Source: Massilia brevitalea
GTDB taxonomy: Bacteria; Pseudomonadota; Gammaproteobacteria; Burkholderiales; Burkholderiaceae_D
NCBI RefSeq assembly: GCF_030711405.1
Contig: NZ_JAULSI010000004.1
Span: forward strand, 109,611-173,610
Direction of reading: 5' to 3'
DNA length: 64,000 nt
Shown one piece after another: positions 31,927 to 39,448 of this stretch (the stretch's first letter is position 1; every line of letters begins with the position of its first letter). Position numbers and translations under genes: made by a program. The notes under the pieces were generated by a model. The model had not been told where the DNA came from. It was given only the letters and a program-made list of their open reading frames with translations, and did not search any database.

Positions 31927-32685
31927 TCAGAGCGGCCGCACCCAGATATTCCGGAAGCTGACCGCGTCGCCATGGTCCTGCAGCTTGATCGGCGCAGGGC
32001 CATGGGCGCGGTAGAACGGTTTGCCGGCGTACACCGTTTCGCCCTGCAGGGCGGCGTGGTTTTGCACCAGCACGCCGTTGTGCAGCGCGGTGACGTAGGC
32101 GGGGGCCAGCAGGGCGCCGTCGGCGCCGAAGCGCGGCGCGGTCCAGATGACGTCGTAGGTCTGCCATTCGCCGGCGGCGGCGCAGGCGTTGGCCAGCGGG
32201 GCAAATTGTTTGTAGAGGCTGGCGGCTTGCCCGTTCACATAGGTCTTGTTGGTGGCGCAGTCGAGGATTTGCAGCTCGTAGCCGCGGCCGGCGCCGGTGG
32301 CGGCCAGGAACAGGCCGCTGTTGCCGCGCGCCTGGCCGGTTCCGCTGAGGGTGGCAGGCACGCGCCACTCGAGGTGCAGCTGGTAGTCGCCGAACAGGCG
32401 CCGGGTCTGGATATCGCCGCTGCCGCCGCGCACGGTGAGCACGCCGTCCTTCACTGTCCAGCCGGCGGGCGTGTCGGGCGAGGCTGCCGCCACCCATTCG
32501 CGCAGGTCCTTGCCGCCGAACAGCACGACCGCATCCGATGGCGCCGTGGAAGCAGAAGCAGGAACGACGCGGACGGGTTCGGGCGCCCAGACTTCGGTGT
32601 CTTTTGGATCAGGTTGCGGTTGCTGGGCAGTCGATGGGAGCGCGATCGAGAGACCGATCAGGGCGACGATAATTCTTGTTGTCAT
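31927..32685 (-). CDS. DUF1080 (3-keto-disaccharide hydrolase-like) exported protein
   Basis: 252 residues with a signal peptide (MTTRIIVALIGLSIALPSTA) and one concanavalin-like DUF1080 domain: AVVLFGGKDLREWVAA at the start, LFGDYQLHLEWRVPA, RGNSGLFLAATGAGRGYELQ and GEWQTYDVIWTAPRF. Members bind or cleave sugars, some acting on 3-keto-glycosides. It is the last gene behind the Zur-like regulator, 49 bases away and in the same direction, though a functional link is not evident. Start chosen at the signal peptide Met; a longer frame adds 11 unlikely residues. Confidence 0.8.
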   Translation of the reverse strand: MTTRIIVALIGLSIALPSTAQQPQPDPKDTEVWAPEPVRVVPASASTAPSDAVVLFGGKDLREWVAAASPDTPAGWTVKDGVLTVRGGSGDIQTRRLFGDYQLHLEWRVPATLSGTGQARGNSGLFLAATGAGRGYELQILDCATNKTYVNGQAASLYKQFAPLANACAAAGEWQTYDVIWTAPRFGADGALLAPAYVTALHNGVLVQNHAALQGETVYAGKPFYRAHGPAPIKLQDHGDAVSFRNIWVRPL

Positions 32686-32734
32686 GCCTGGCTTTCCGCT
32701 TGAAAAGACAAAAAGCATAGCATGTGCCGGCGGA

Positions 32735-33166
32735 TTACTTTCCGCTGCAATTCGGGCAAGTGCCCTTGATCAGGAAATCGACTTCCTGGCTGGTGAACCC
32801 CTCGGGCATCTTCAGCCGGCGCGGCAAGGGCGTATCGTTGAAGCAGGTCACCGAATCGCAACTGGTGCACTGGAAGTGCGCGTGGTCGTGGTCCTGCCCG
32901 CCGGCGGCAGCGCCGGTACCGAAGCGCCAGACCTGGTCGGCGCCGGCAATCTTGTGCACCATGCCGTGTTCCGCCAGCCAGTCGAGTACGCGGTAGAGGG
33001 TCACGGCGTCGAGCGCCTCGCCCGGCAACTGGGCCAGGATGTCGTGGTGGGTGAGGGGCTGGCTGTGCCCGAGCAAAAAACTCAGGACCCGGGTGCGTGG
33101 GCGGGTCAGGCGCGCACCTGTGGCCCTGATCAGTTCTTGCGCGCGCTGTTCGGTTGTCGATTCCAT
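32735..33166 (-). CDS. Fur-family metal regulator, Zur-like
   Basis: 143-residue repressor: winged helix (RLTRPRTRVLSFLLGHSQ, HHDILAQL, VTLYRVLDWLAEHGMVHKI) and a dimerisation domain with structural zinc cysteines CTSC and CPNC, and an HDHAHF metal segment. The VTLYRVLDWLxExGLxHKI form resembles beta-proteobacterial Zur more than Fur. AGAGGA precedes the start. It follows the TonB receptor gene by 71 bases on the same strand. It is the obvious candidate to act at the palindromes 35580-35619 between receptor and ABC genes; which metal it senses is inference. Confidence 0.85.
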   Translation of the reverse strand: MESTTEQRAQELIRATGARLTRPRTRVLSFLLGHSQPLTHHDILAQLPGEALDAVTLYRVLDWLAEHGMVHKIAGADQVWRFGTGAAAGGQDHDHAHFQCTSCDSVTCFNDTPLPRRLKMPEGFTSQEVDFLIKGTCPNCSGK

Positions 33167-33237
33167 GGTTCCATCCTCTGCACGCGGATTCTAGCATGGC
33201 CTCCCGAAGCCATCCGGGAGGGGCACGCCGGCCAGCG

Positions 33238-35373
33238 TCAGAAGAAGTAGCGCAAGGACGCCCCCGCCTGGCGCTGCGGCACGGTCGATACCAGCAGCCC
33301 GGCGGCGGTGCCGTAGGCGATGTCGCTGGCAAATGCGTGCGGCTGCAGCGTGGCCCACAGCGAACCCTGGAGCTTGCCCAGGTCATAGGTCGCCTTCAGG
33401 TCGTAGCGCACATAGGTCGGCATGCCGCGCTCGCGCAGCGGCGTGCCCATGTAGTAGGGATTGCCGGCGGTGACATACACGTCGCCGTTCAGCGCCAGGC
33501 TGCCCGCGCCCAGGACGGTGCGGTATTGGGCGCCGGCCTTCCAGGTATGTTCCGGCACCGACAGCCGCGCACCCGCACCGGGCGCCGGGTTGTCGAGCCG
33601 GGCGCGCAGGATGCGGCCATAGCTCAGGTAGGCGCCGAGGGCGCGGCTGGCCTGCCAGCGCGCGTCGAGTTCGAATCCGCGGCGCGTGGTCTGGCCGGAG
33701 GAAACGAACACGTCGGGCGCGGTGTTGACGATCTCGTCGTCGTTGCGAATGGTGTACACGGCGCCCGACACGGCCAGCCCTGCGGCCGGCCGCACATTGA
33801 AGCCGAGGTCGTGCGAGCGCACCTTGCTCGGGTCGATGCCGGCGTTGATGCGCCCACCCGGCGCGCCGAGCGGACCCAGGCTGCCGCTCGTGCTGATCTG
33901 CTCGGCGGCCGGCGAACGGAAGCCTTCGGCCACGTTGGCGAACACTTCCAGTTGGCGCAGCGCCTGCCAGCTGGCCCCGATCTTCGGCGTCACGGCCGAG
34001 CCGGTGTAGTCGGTTGATGCGGCCGGCAGCTTGCGGTTCACCAGGGTGTAGTCAAAGCGGTCGTAGCGCGCGCCGCCATGCAGCTTCAGGTTCGGCAGGA
34101 TGCGGTACTGGCCCTGCACGAAGACGCCATAGGTCAGCAAATCGAGGTCCTGGTTGTTGATGTAGTTGGCGCTCGGCTGCAGGCGCAGGTACTGGCGCCG
34201 GTAGGCGTCGCCGCTGTCCTTGCGCGCCTCGAACCCGGCCGTCAGCACGGCATCGTCGCCAAAGGCCCAGGTGTTCCCGGCGCGCGCGCCGTAGATGGCG
34301 CGGTCGTCGTAGCCGTAGGTGTGGGCGCTGGTGCTGGTGGTGATCGCGCGGCTGCGCTCGAAGTCCTCGGCATACACGGTGGCGAACGGGCCGGCATCGC
34401 CGGAAACCGGGCGGCGGTTGAACACCAGGCTGGCGCGGCGCGCATCGCCGAAGCCGGGCAGGTCGAACTGGGTGGCGTGCGGGTCGAGGCCTGCTTCCAG
34501 CGCGGGCAGCAGCAGGTAGCCGGCGCCAGAATACTCGGAACGATACCAGCTGGCGCGCAGGCTGTAGACGCCGTCGCCGAGGGTGCGCGAGAGCTTCCAG
34601 AACAGGTTGCCGCGGTCGTTGCCGGCGCCGTGGCGGAAGCCGTCCACGCGGTAGCGGTCGGCCACCAGCAGCGAGCGCACGTCGCCGAAGTCGTTCGAGA
34701 GCGTCAGCGAGGCGCGCCGGCCGCCGTAGCTTTCCAGGGTGAGGGCGGCGCTGGAGGGCGTGGCCGCGCCGCCTTCGCGGGTGTCGATCACTACGGAGCC
34801 GGCGCGGTTCTGGTCGCCGTACAGGGCCGAGACCGGGCCCTTGATCACGTCGACGTTCGCGATCATGTCCGGCGTCATCCATTCCAGAAAGGCCGGGCCG
34901 TGGCCGGCGCCGCCCTGGCTCGACGGGATGTTCTGCGGCACGCCGTCGATAGTGATGGCGGTGTCGGCGCCGTGCGTGCCCTGGGTGGCGAAGCCGCGCA
35001 TGCGGAAACCGTTGCCGGTGTCGCCCTGGTCGATGTTGTTGACCACCACGCCCGGCACGCGGCGGAAGATGTTCGAGATGTCGCGGCCGACGTTGATGCT
35101 GGCGATGTCGGCAGCCGTGACGGTCGTTACCGAGCCGGGCAGGGCGCGGGCATCGCTGCCGGGCGCCAGGCGGGCGTCGTCTTCCCTGTTGCCCTTCACC
35201 TCGACCACCTGGACCGGCGCCTCCTCATTCACCAGTCCGGCGTCAACCATACCGGCAACGGGCAATGCGGCGCCGGCGACGGCATGGCCGGCCAGCGCAC
35301 AAGTGAGCAGGACGGCGTGCGAAATGGCACGAACAGGCAATGCGTCGGGGACCGAGAAACGAGGCGGGTACAA
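33238..35373 (-). CDS. TonB-dependent outer-membrane receptor
   Basis: 711 residues from a TTG start. Signal peptide ending near AGHAVAGA; TonB-box-like VQVVEVKGNR; plug with SVTTVTAADIASINVGRDIS, VPGVVVNNIDQGD, RMRGFATQGT and DVIKGPVSALYGDQNRAGSV; then a 22-strand barrel ending in LRYFF with terminal Phe. It imports a large or chelated substrate, probably a metal complex given the Zur-like gene downstream and palindromes upstream. TTG at 35371-35373 was chosen because GGAG lies eight bases before it; another TTG 39 bases upstream lacks a site. It diverges from the ABC operon. Confidence 0.93.
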   Translation of the reverse strand: MYPPRFSVPDALPVRAISHAVLLTCALAGHAVAGAALPVAGMVDAGLVNEEAPVQVVEVKGNREDDARLAPGSDARALPGSVTTVTAADIASINVGRDISNIFRRVPGVVVNNIDQGDTGNGFRMRGFATQGTHGADTAITIDGVPQNIPSSQGGAGHGPAFLEWMTPDMIANVDVIKGPVSALYGDQNRAGSVVIDTREGGAATPSSAALTLESYGGRRASLTLSNDFGDVRSLLVADRYRVDGFRHGAGNDRGNLFWKLSRTLGDGVYSLRASWYRSEYSGAGYLLLPALEAGLDPHATQFDLPGFGDARRASLVFNRRPVSGDAGPFATVYAEDFERSRAITTSTSAHTYGYDDRAIYGARAGNTWAFGDDAVLTAGFEARKDSGDAYRRQYLRLQPSANYINNQDLDLLTYGVFVQGQYRILPNLKLHGGARYDRFDYTLVNRKLPAASTDYTGSAVTPKIGASWQALRQLEVFANVAEGFRSPAAEQISTSGSLGPLGAPGGRINAGIDPSKVRSHDLGFNVRPAAGLAVSGAVYTIRNDDEIVNTAPDVFVSSGQTTRRGFELDARWQASRALGAYLSYGRILRARLDNPAPGAGARLSVPEHTWKAGAQYRTVLGAGSLALNGDVYVTAGNPYYMGTPLRERGMPTYVRYDLKATYDLGKLQGSLWATLQPHAFASDIAYGTAAGLLVSTVPQRQAGASLRYFF

Positions 35374-35579
35374 GATGGGAACTCCAGGCTGAGGTGATTG
35401 GGGAGGCGGCAATCGCGAAGCCGCTCAATGAGAAACAGGCGTGCGCAAGGGGGCTGGAAAGCCGCCCCTTGTTGCAAGCGGCTTGCATCATATTCGTGAC
35501 TTTTCGTAAACGCAAGTAAGTTGCAATAAGTTTTTGGCTTTTGCATTTTTCAGCAATCAACCGTTCCAATCTGCCATTA

Positions 35580-35599
35580 AATGAGATAGCATTCTCATT
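35580..35599. promoter_or_regulatory. Fur/Zur-like palindrome in the receptor-ABC intergenic region
   Basis: AATGAGATAGCATTCTCATT has perfect 7-base inverted arms (35580-35586, 35593-35599) around a 6-base spacer. The arms match the AATGAGA/TCTCATT halves common in Fur boxes, with one extra spacer base. It is 55 bases upstream of the ABC ATPase start and about 207 upstream of the receptor start. Confidence 0.5.
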
Positions 35600-35604
35600 A
35601 GTGC

Positions 35605-35619
35605 TGCAATTGTATTGCA
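35605..35619. promoter_or_regulatory. Second palindrome, TGCAAT-TGT-ATTGCA
   Basis: A perfect 6-3-6 inverted repeat five bases after the Fur/Zur-like site. Further TTGCA and GCAAT fragments occur at 35521-35560, so several partial copies may exist. It is a candidate second operator or an extended regulator footprint. Confidence 0.4.
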
Positions 35620-35653
35620 TTAAATCCGATCCCGTCCACACCAGGAGTAGCGT

Positions 35654-36403
35654 TTGACCACCGATCCACAAGCAGCCACCCCCGGCGAACCCCTCGTGCT
35701 CGAAGCGCGTGCGGCCGTTGCGGGCTATGGCGGCAAGACCATCCTGCACCAGCTCGACCTGGCGATCCGCCCCGGCGAGCTCTATGCGCTGCTCGGCGCC
35801 AACGGCGCCGGCAAGACCACCACCCTCAGCCTCTTCCTCGGCTTCGTCGCGCCGACGGCGGGCCAGGTACGGGTAAACGGCGTCGACCCGAGCGCGCAGC
35901 CGGCCGAGGCGCGCCGCCACCTGGCCTACATCCCGGAAAACGTGGCCCTGTACGAGCACCTGACGGCGCGCGAGAACGTGGCCTACCTGCTCGACCTGGC
36001 CGGCCAGCGCGAATCCCATGCGGCGATTGGCGCCGCACTGGCCAACGGCGGCCTCGACCCGGCGGCGCACGACCGGCGCGTGGCCGGCTTCTCGAAAGGC
36101 ATGCGCCAGAAGGTGGCGATTGCCCTGGCCTCGATGCGCCGGGTGCCGGCGCTGCTGCTCGACGAACCGACCTCCGGCCTCGACCCGCAGGCGACCGTCG
36201 AATTCAACCGCCTGCTGGCGCAGCTGCGCGCGCAAGGCACCGGCATCCTGATGGTGACCCACGATTTGCTCAGCGCCGCCGACGTTGCCGACCGCATCGG
36301 CTTCCTCGATGGCGGCCGCCTGCGCGAGGAGGTGGCGGCCAGCGGCGCCGAGCGCTTCGACGTGCGCGCGCTGCACCGCCGCTACGGAGGGCAGGCGGCA
36401 TGA
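35654..36403 (+). CDS. ABC transporter ATP-binding protein (NosF-like)
   Basis: 249-residue ATPase: Walker A GANGAGKTTT, signature FSKGMRQK, Walker B LLLDEPTSGLDPQ and switch His in MVTHDLL. TTG start six bases after AGGAG. It energises the two ABC-2 permeases that follow with 4-base overlaps. This class (COG1131 with NosY-like permeases) usually exports or remodels rather than imports. Divergent from the TonB receptor, with shared palindromes upstream. Confidence 0.92.
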   Translation: MTTDPQAATPGEPLVLEARAAVAGYGGKTILHQLDLAIRPGELYALLGANGAGKTTTLSLFLGFVAPTAGQVRVNGVDPSAQPAEARRHLAYIPENVALYEHLTARENVAYLLDLAGQRESHAAIGAALANGGLDPAAHDRRVAGFSKGMRQKVAIALASMRRVPALLLDEPTSGLDPQATVEFNRLLAQLRAQGTGILMVTHDLLSAADVADRIGFLDGGRLREEVAASGAERFDVRALHRRYGGQAA

Positions 36404-37842
36404 GCGCGCAAGCTTCCATCGTCGCCAGGATCGCGCGCGAAGAATGGCGCGCGCTGCTGCGCGACCGCGCCGCCGTCCTTGGCCTGGTGCTGCTCACCGT
36501 GCTGACTTTGCTGGCCGCGCTGAACGCCCACGAATACCGCCGGAATGCCGACGCCGAGCGCGCCCGCTACCAGGAGCGCGCCAACCACGAGTTCCAGGCC
36601 CAGCCCGACCGCCACCCGCACCGCGTGGTCCATTTCGGCCACTTCCTGTTCCGGCCCCTGAATCCGCTGGCCGCCTTTGACCCCGGCATCGACGGCTACA
36701 CCGGCCACGCCCTGTTCCTCGAAGGCCACCGCCAGAACAGCGCCAACTTCGGCGACGTGCGCCAGAATTCGCTGCTGCTGCGCTTCGGCCAGCTGTCGCC
36801 AGCGTTCGTGCTGCAGGTGCTGGCGCCGCTGCTGCTGGTGTTCTTTGGTCACGCCGGCGTGGCGCGCGAGCGCGAGCGCGGCACCTTGCGCATCCTGCTG
36901 GCGCAAGGCGTGCGCAGCCGCCAGCTGGTGCTCGGCAAGCTGCTGGCGCTGGGCGGCTTTGCCGGCCTGGCGCTGCTGCCGGCGCTGGCGGCGCTGGCCT
37001 GGTTTGCCCTGGACGGCGGCACGCCCTGGCCGCTGGCGCTGCTGCTCGGCGCCGGCTATGCCGGCTGGCTGCTGCTGTGGGCTCTGATCGTGGTGCTGGC
37101 GTCGACGCTGGCCGCACGCGGACGCGACGCGCTGCTGGCGCTGCTCGCCGTGTGGGCGCTGGCCGTGATCCTGCTACCGCGCTGGGCGCCGGACCTGGCG
37201 AATACCGCGGTGGCACTCAGCACCCGCTTCGAGGACGCCATCCACGTGCAGCGCGACTATCTGGCCCTGGGCGACGCCCACAACCCGAACGACCCCAAGT
37301 TCTCGGCCTTCCGCGCCAATTTGCTGAAGCAGTACGGCGTAACGCGCGTGGAAGACCTGCCGGTGAACTACAAGGGCCTGGTCGGCATGGAAGGCGAGCG
37401 CCTGTCCACCGAACTGTTCAACGGCTATGCCGAAGCCGCCTTCGATCGCCAGGAATGCCAGAACGCCATCGTCGACGGCTTCGGCTGGCTCAGTCCCACG
37501 CTGGCGCTGCGCCGCCTGTCGATGGCGGCGGCAGGCACCGACCTGGCCAGCTACCGCCGCTTCCTCGACCAGGGCGAGCGCTACCGCTACGAACTGGTGC
37601 AGGGCCTGAACCGCCTGCAGGCCGAAGCCTTGACCTATACCGACGATACCACCCCGAACAAGGAGAACCGCGTGTCCCGTGCGCACTGGGAAGCCTTCCC
37701 TGAATTTCACTACCAGGCCGCGCCGGCCGGCGAAACGCTGGTCCGCGCCGCCCCGGCCGGCCTGGTGCTGCTGGCCTGGATAGGCGCGCTGGCGCTGCTG
37801 GCCTGGCACCTGGCCGGCCGCCTCGGAAGGAGCGTGCGATGA
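36400..37842 (+). CDS. ABC-2 type permease, DUF3526-containing (first)
   Basis: 480-residue membrane protein. An N-terminal helix (AAVLGLVLLTVLTLLAALNA) is followed by a long extracytoplasmic loop, then a helix cluster including VLAPLLLVFFGHAGVARERE, GFAGLALLPALAALAWFAL and LLLWALIVVLASTLAARGRD. A second large soluble loop and a final helix near LVLLAWIGALALLAWHL complete it. This is the DUF3526/NosY-like arrangement. It overlaps the ATPase stop and the next permease start by four bases each, so the three genes form one coupled unit and probably a heterodimeric channel. Confidence 0.85.
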   Translation: MSAQASIVARIAREEWRALLRDRAAVLGLVLLTVLTLLAALNAHEYRRNADAERARYQERANHEFQAQPDRHPHRVVHFGHFLFRPLNPLAAFDPGIDGYTGHALFLEGHRQNSANFGDVRQNSLLLRFGQLSPAFVLQVLAPLLLVFFGHAGVARERERGTLRILLAQGVRSRQLVLGKLLALGGFAGLALLPALAALAWFALDGGTPWPLALLLGAGYAGWLLLWALIVVLASTLAARGRDALLALLAVWALAVILLPRWAPDLANTAVALSTRFEDAIHVQRDYLALGDAHNPNDPKFSAFRANLLKQYGVTRVEDLPVNYKGLVGMEGERLSTELFNGYAEAAFDRQECQNAIVDGFGWLSPTLALRRLSMAAAGTDLASYRRFLDQGERYRYELVQGLNRLQAEALTYTDDTTPNKENRVSRAHWEAFPEFHYQAAPAGETLVRAAPAGLVLLAWIGALALLAWHLAGRLGRSVR

Positions 37843-39203
37843 CCTCTCTTGCCTTCGAACTGACACTGATCCTGCGCGCGCGCCTGACGCTGGCGGCGCT
37901 GCTGCTCTTGCTGGCGCTGTCGGCGCTTGCCGTCTGGTCCGGCCTGCACGAAGTGGAACGCCAGCACCAGGCCATCGCGCGCGTCCAGCCGCTGGGCGAG
38001 CAGGACGTGGCCTCGGTCGCCCGGCGCTATCCGCACAGTCCCGACGGCGGCCAGCCCGCCTACTACACCTTCTACACGACCTGGGACGCGCCCTCGGACG
38101 CCGCCTTCATGGCCATCGGCCTGCGCGATGTGGCGCCCTATGTACTGCGGGTACGCGCGCTGGGCCTGCAGGCCCAGCTCTACGAAGGCGAGACCTTCAA
38201 CCCCGAGCTGGCGCTGGCCGGGCGCTTCGACTACGCCTTTGTGCTGATCTACCTGGCGCCGCTGTTCGTGATCGCGCTGCTGCACGACCTGGTGTCCGGC
38301 GAGCGCCAGTCCGGCAGGCTGCGCCTGCTGCTGTCGCTGCCCGGCGGTGCGCGCCTGTGGCGGCGCCGCGTCGGCCTGCGCGCGGGGCTGGTGTTCGCCT
38401 GCCTGGGCTTGCCGCTGCTGCTGGCCGCGCCGGTGGCCGGCATGCCTGCCGCCGGGCTGGCGCTGGCACTCAGCGTGAGCGCCGCCTACCTCGCGTTCTG
38501 GACCGGCCTGTGCCTGCTGGTGGGCACGCGCGGCTGGCAGTCGGTGACGAATGCGACGGCGCTGATGGGCAGCTGGGCGGTCCTGACCCTGGTGCTGCCG
38601 GCGCTGGCCAACGTGGCGCTGACGCGCGCGATTCCCGTGCACCAGGGCGTCGACCTGATGCTGGCCCAGCGCCAGGCGGTGCACGGCGCCTGGGAAATCC
38701 CGCGCGAGGACACCATGCGCCGCTTCCTTGCCGGCCACCCCGAATGGCAGGGCACGGCGCCGCTGCCGGCGGGCTTCCACTACAAATGGTACTTCGCCTT
38801 CCACCAGCTGGGCGATGAAAGCGTGGCGGCGCAGGTGCGCGACTACCGCGCCGGCTTGATGGCGCGCCAGGCGTGGACCGGGCGCCTGGGCTGGATCCTG
38901 CCGGGCGTGGGTGCGCAAGCCATCCTGCACCGCCTGGCCGATACCGACCTGCCGGCCCAGCTGGCCTACCAGGACAGGATCGCCGATTTTCATCGCGAGA
39001 TCCGGACCTTCTATTACGGCTACCTGTTCAACGACCGTCCCTTCGGCCAGGCGGATTACGCGAAGCGGCCGGTGTTTGCGCCGCGCGTGCCGGAGCCGGC
39101 GCCGCCCTGGGGCGGGGTGGCGGCCATGGCCGTGCTGAGCCTGGCGGTGCTGGGGCTGGGACTGGCCCGGCTGCGGCGCCTGCGGCTGCTGGCGCGCGGC
39201 TAG
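37839..39203 (+). CDS. ABC-2 type permease, DUF3526-containing (second)
   Basis: 454-residue paralogue of the preceding permease, with the same plan: N-terminal helix (LTLAALLLLLALSALAVWSG), large loop with YYTFYTTWDAPSDAAF, helices near FVLIYLAPLFVIALLHDLVS and LVFACLGLPLLLAAPVAGMP, second soluble loop, and a C-terminal helix ending in a basic tail. It completes the ATPase-permease-permease set. No periplasmic binding protein is encoded nearby, which argues against a classical importer. Confidence 0.85.
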   Translation: MTSLAFELTLILRARLTLAALLLLLALSALAVWSGLHEVERQHQAIARVQPLGEQDVASVARRYPHSPDGGQPAYYTFYTTWDAPSDAAFMAIGLRDVAPYVLRVRALGLQAQLYEGETFNPELALAGRFDYAFVLIYLAPLFVIALLHDLVSGERQSGRLRLLLSLPGGARLWRRRVGLRAGLVFACLGLPLLLAAPVAGMPAAGLALALSVSAAYLAFWTGLCLLVGTRGWQSVTNATALMGSWAVLTLVLPALANVALTRAIPVHQGVDLMLAQRQAVHGAWEIPREDTMRRFLAGHPEWQGTAPLPAGFHYKWYFAFHQLGDESVAAQVRDYRAGLMARQAWTGRLGWILPGVGAQAILHRLADTDLPAQLAYQDRIADFHREIRTFYYGYLFNDRPFGQADYAKRPVFAPRVPEPAPPWGGVAAMAVLSLAVLGLGLARLRRLRLLARG

Positions 39204-39448
39204 GGCCGGATGCTGTCGCCGGTCCGCACCCGTTTCTGCAAAAGGCGGCTCACCCGGCGGGAATGGGGGCATGCGGACAGGGCGGTCCTGAACGCCGCAC
39301 TGCAGGGACGATGACAGATATTTGTATCGTAAGTTTTCCGCCTAGCGTTTAGTGTTGCTAGGGAAATATTTCTATGGCAATGTTTGTCATCACGCGTGAG
39401 GTTTCCTCCAGTTCGTGTTCCACATATTCGACAAAGCGGAGAATGTTT

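Noticed and set aside
31927..32685. DUF1080 protein as part of the metal system
   Set aside because: It is co-directional and close, but nothing in its sequence suggests metal handling; proximity alone is not enough.
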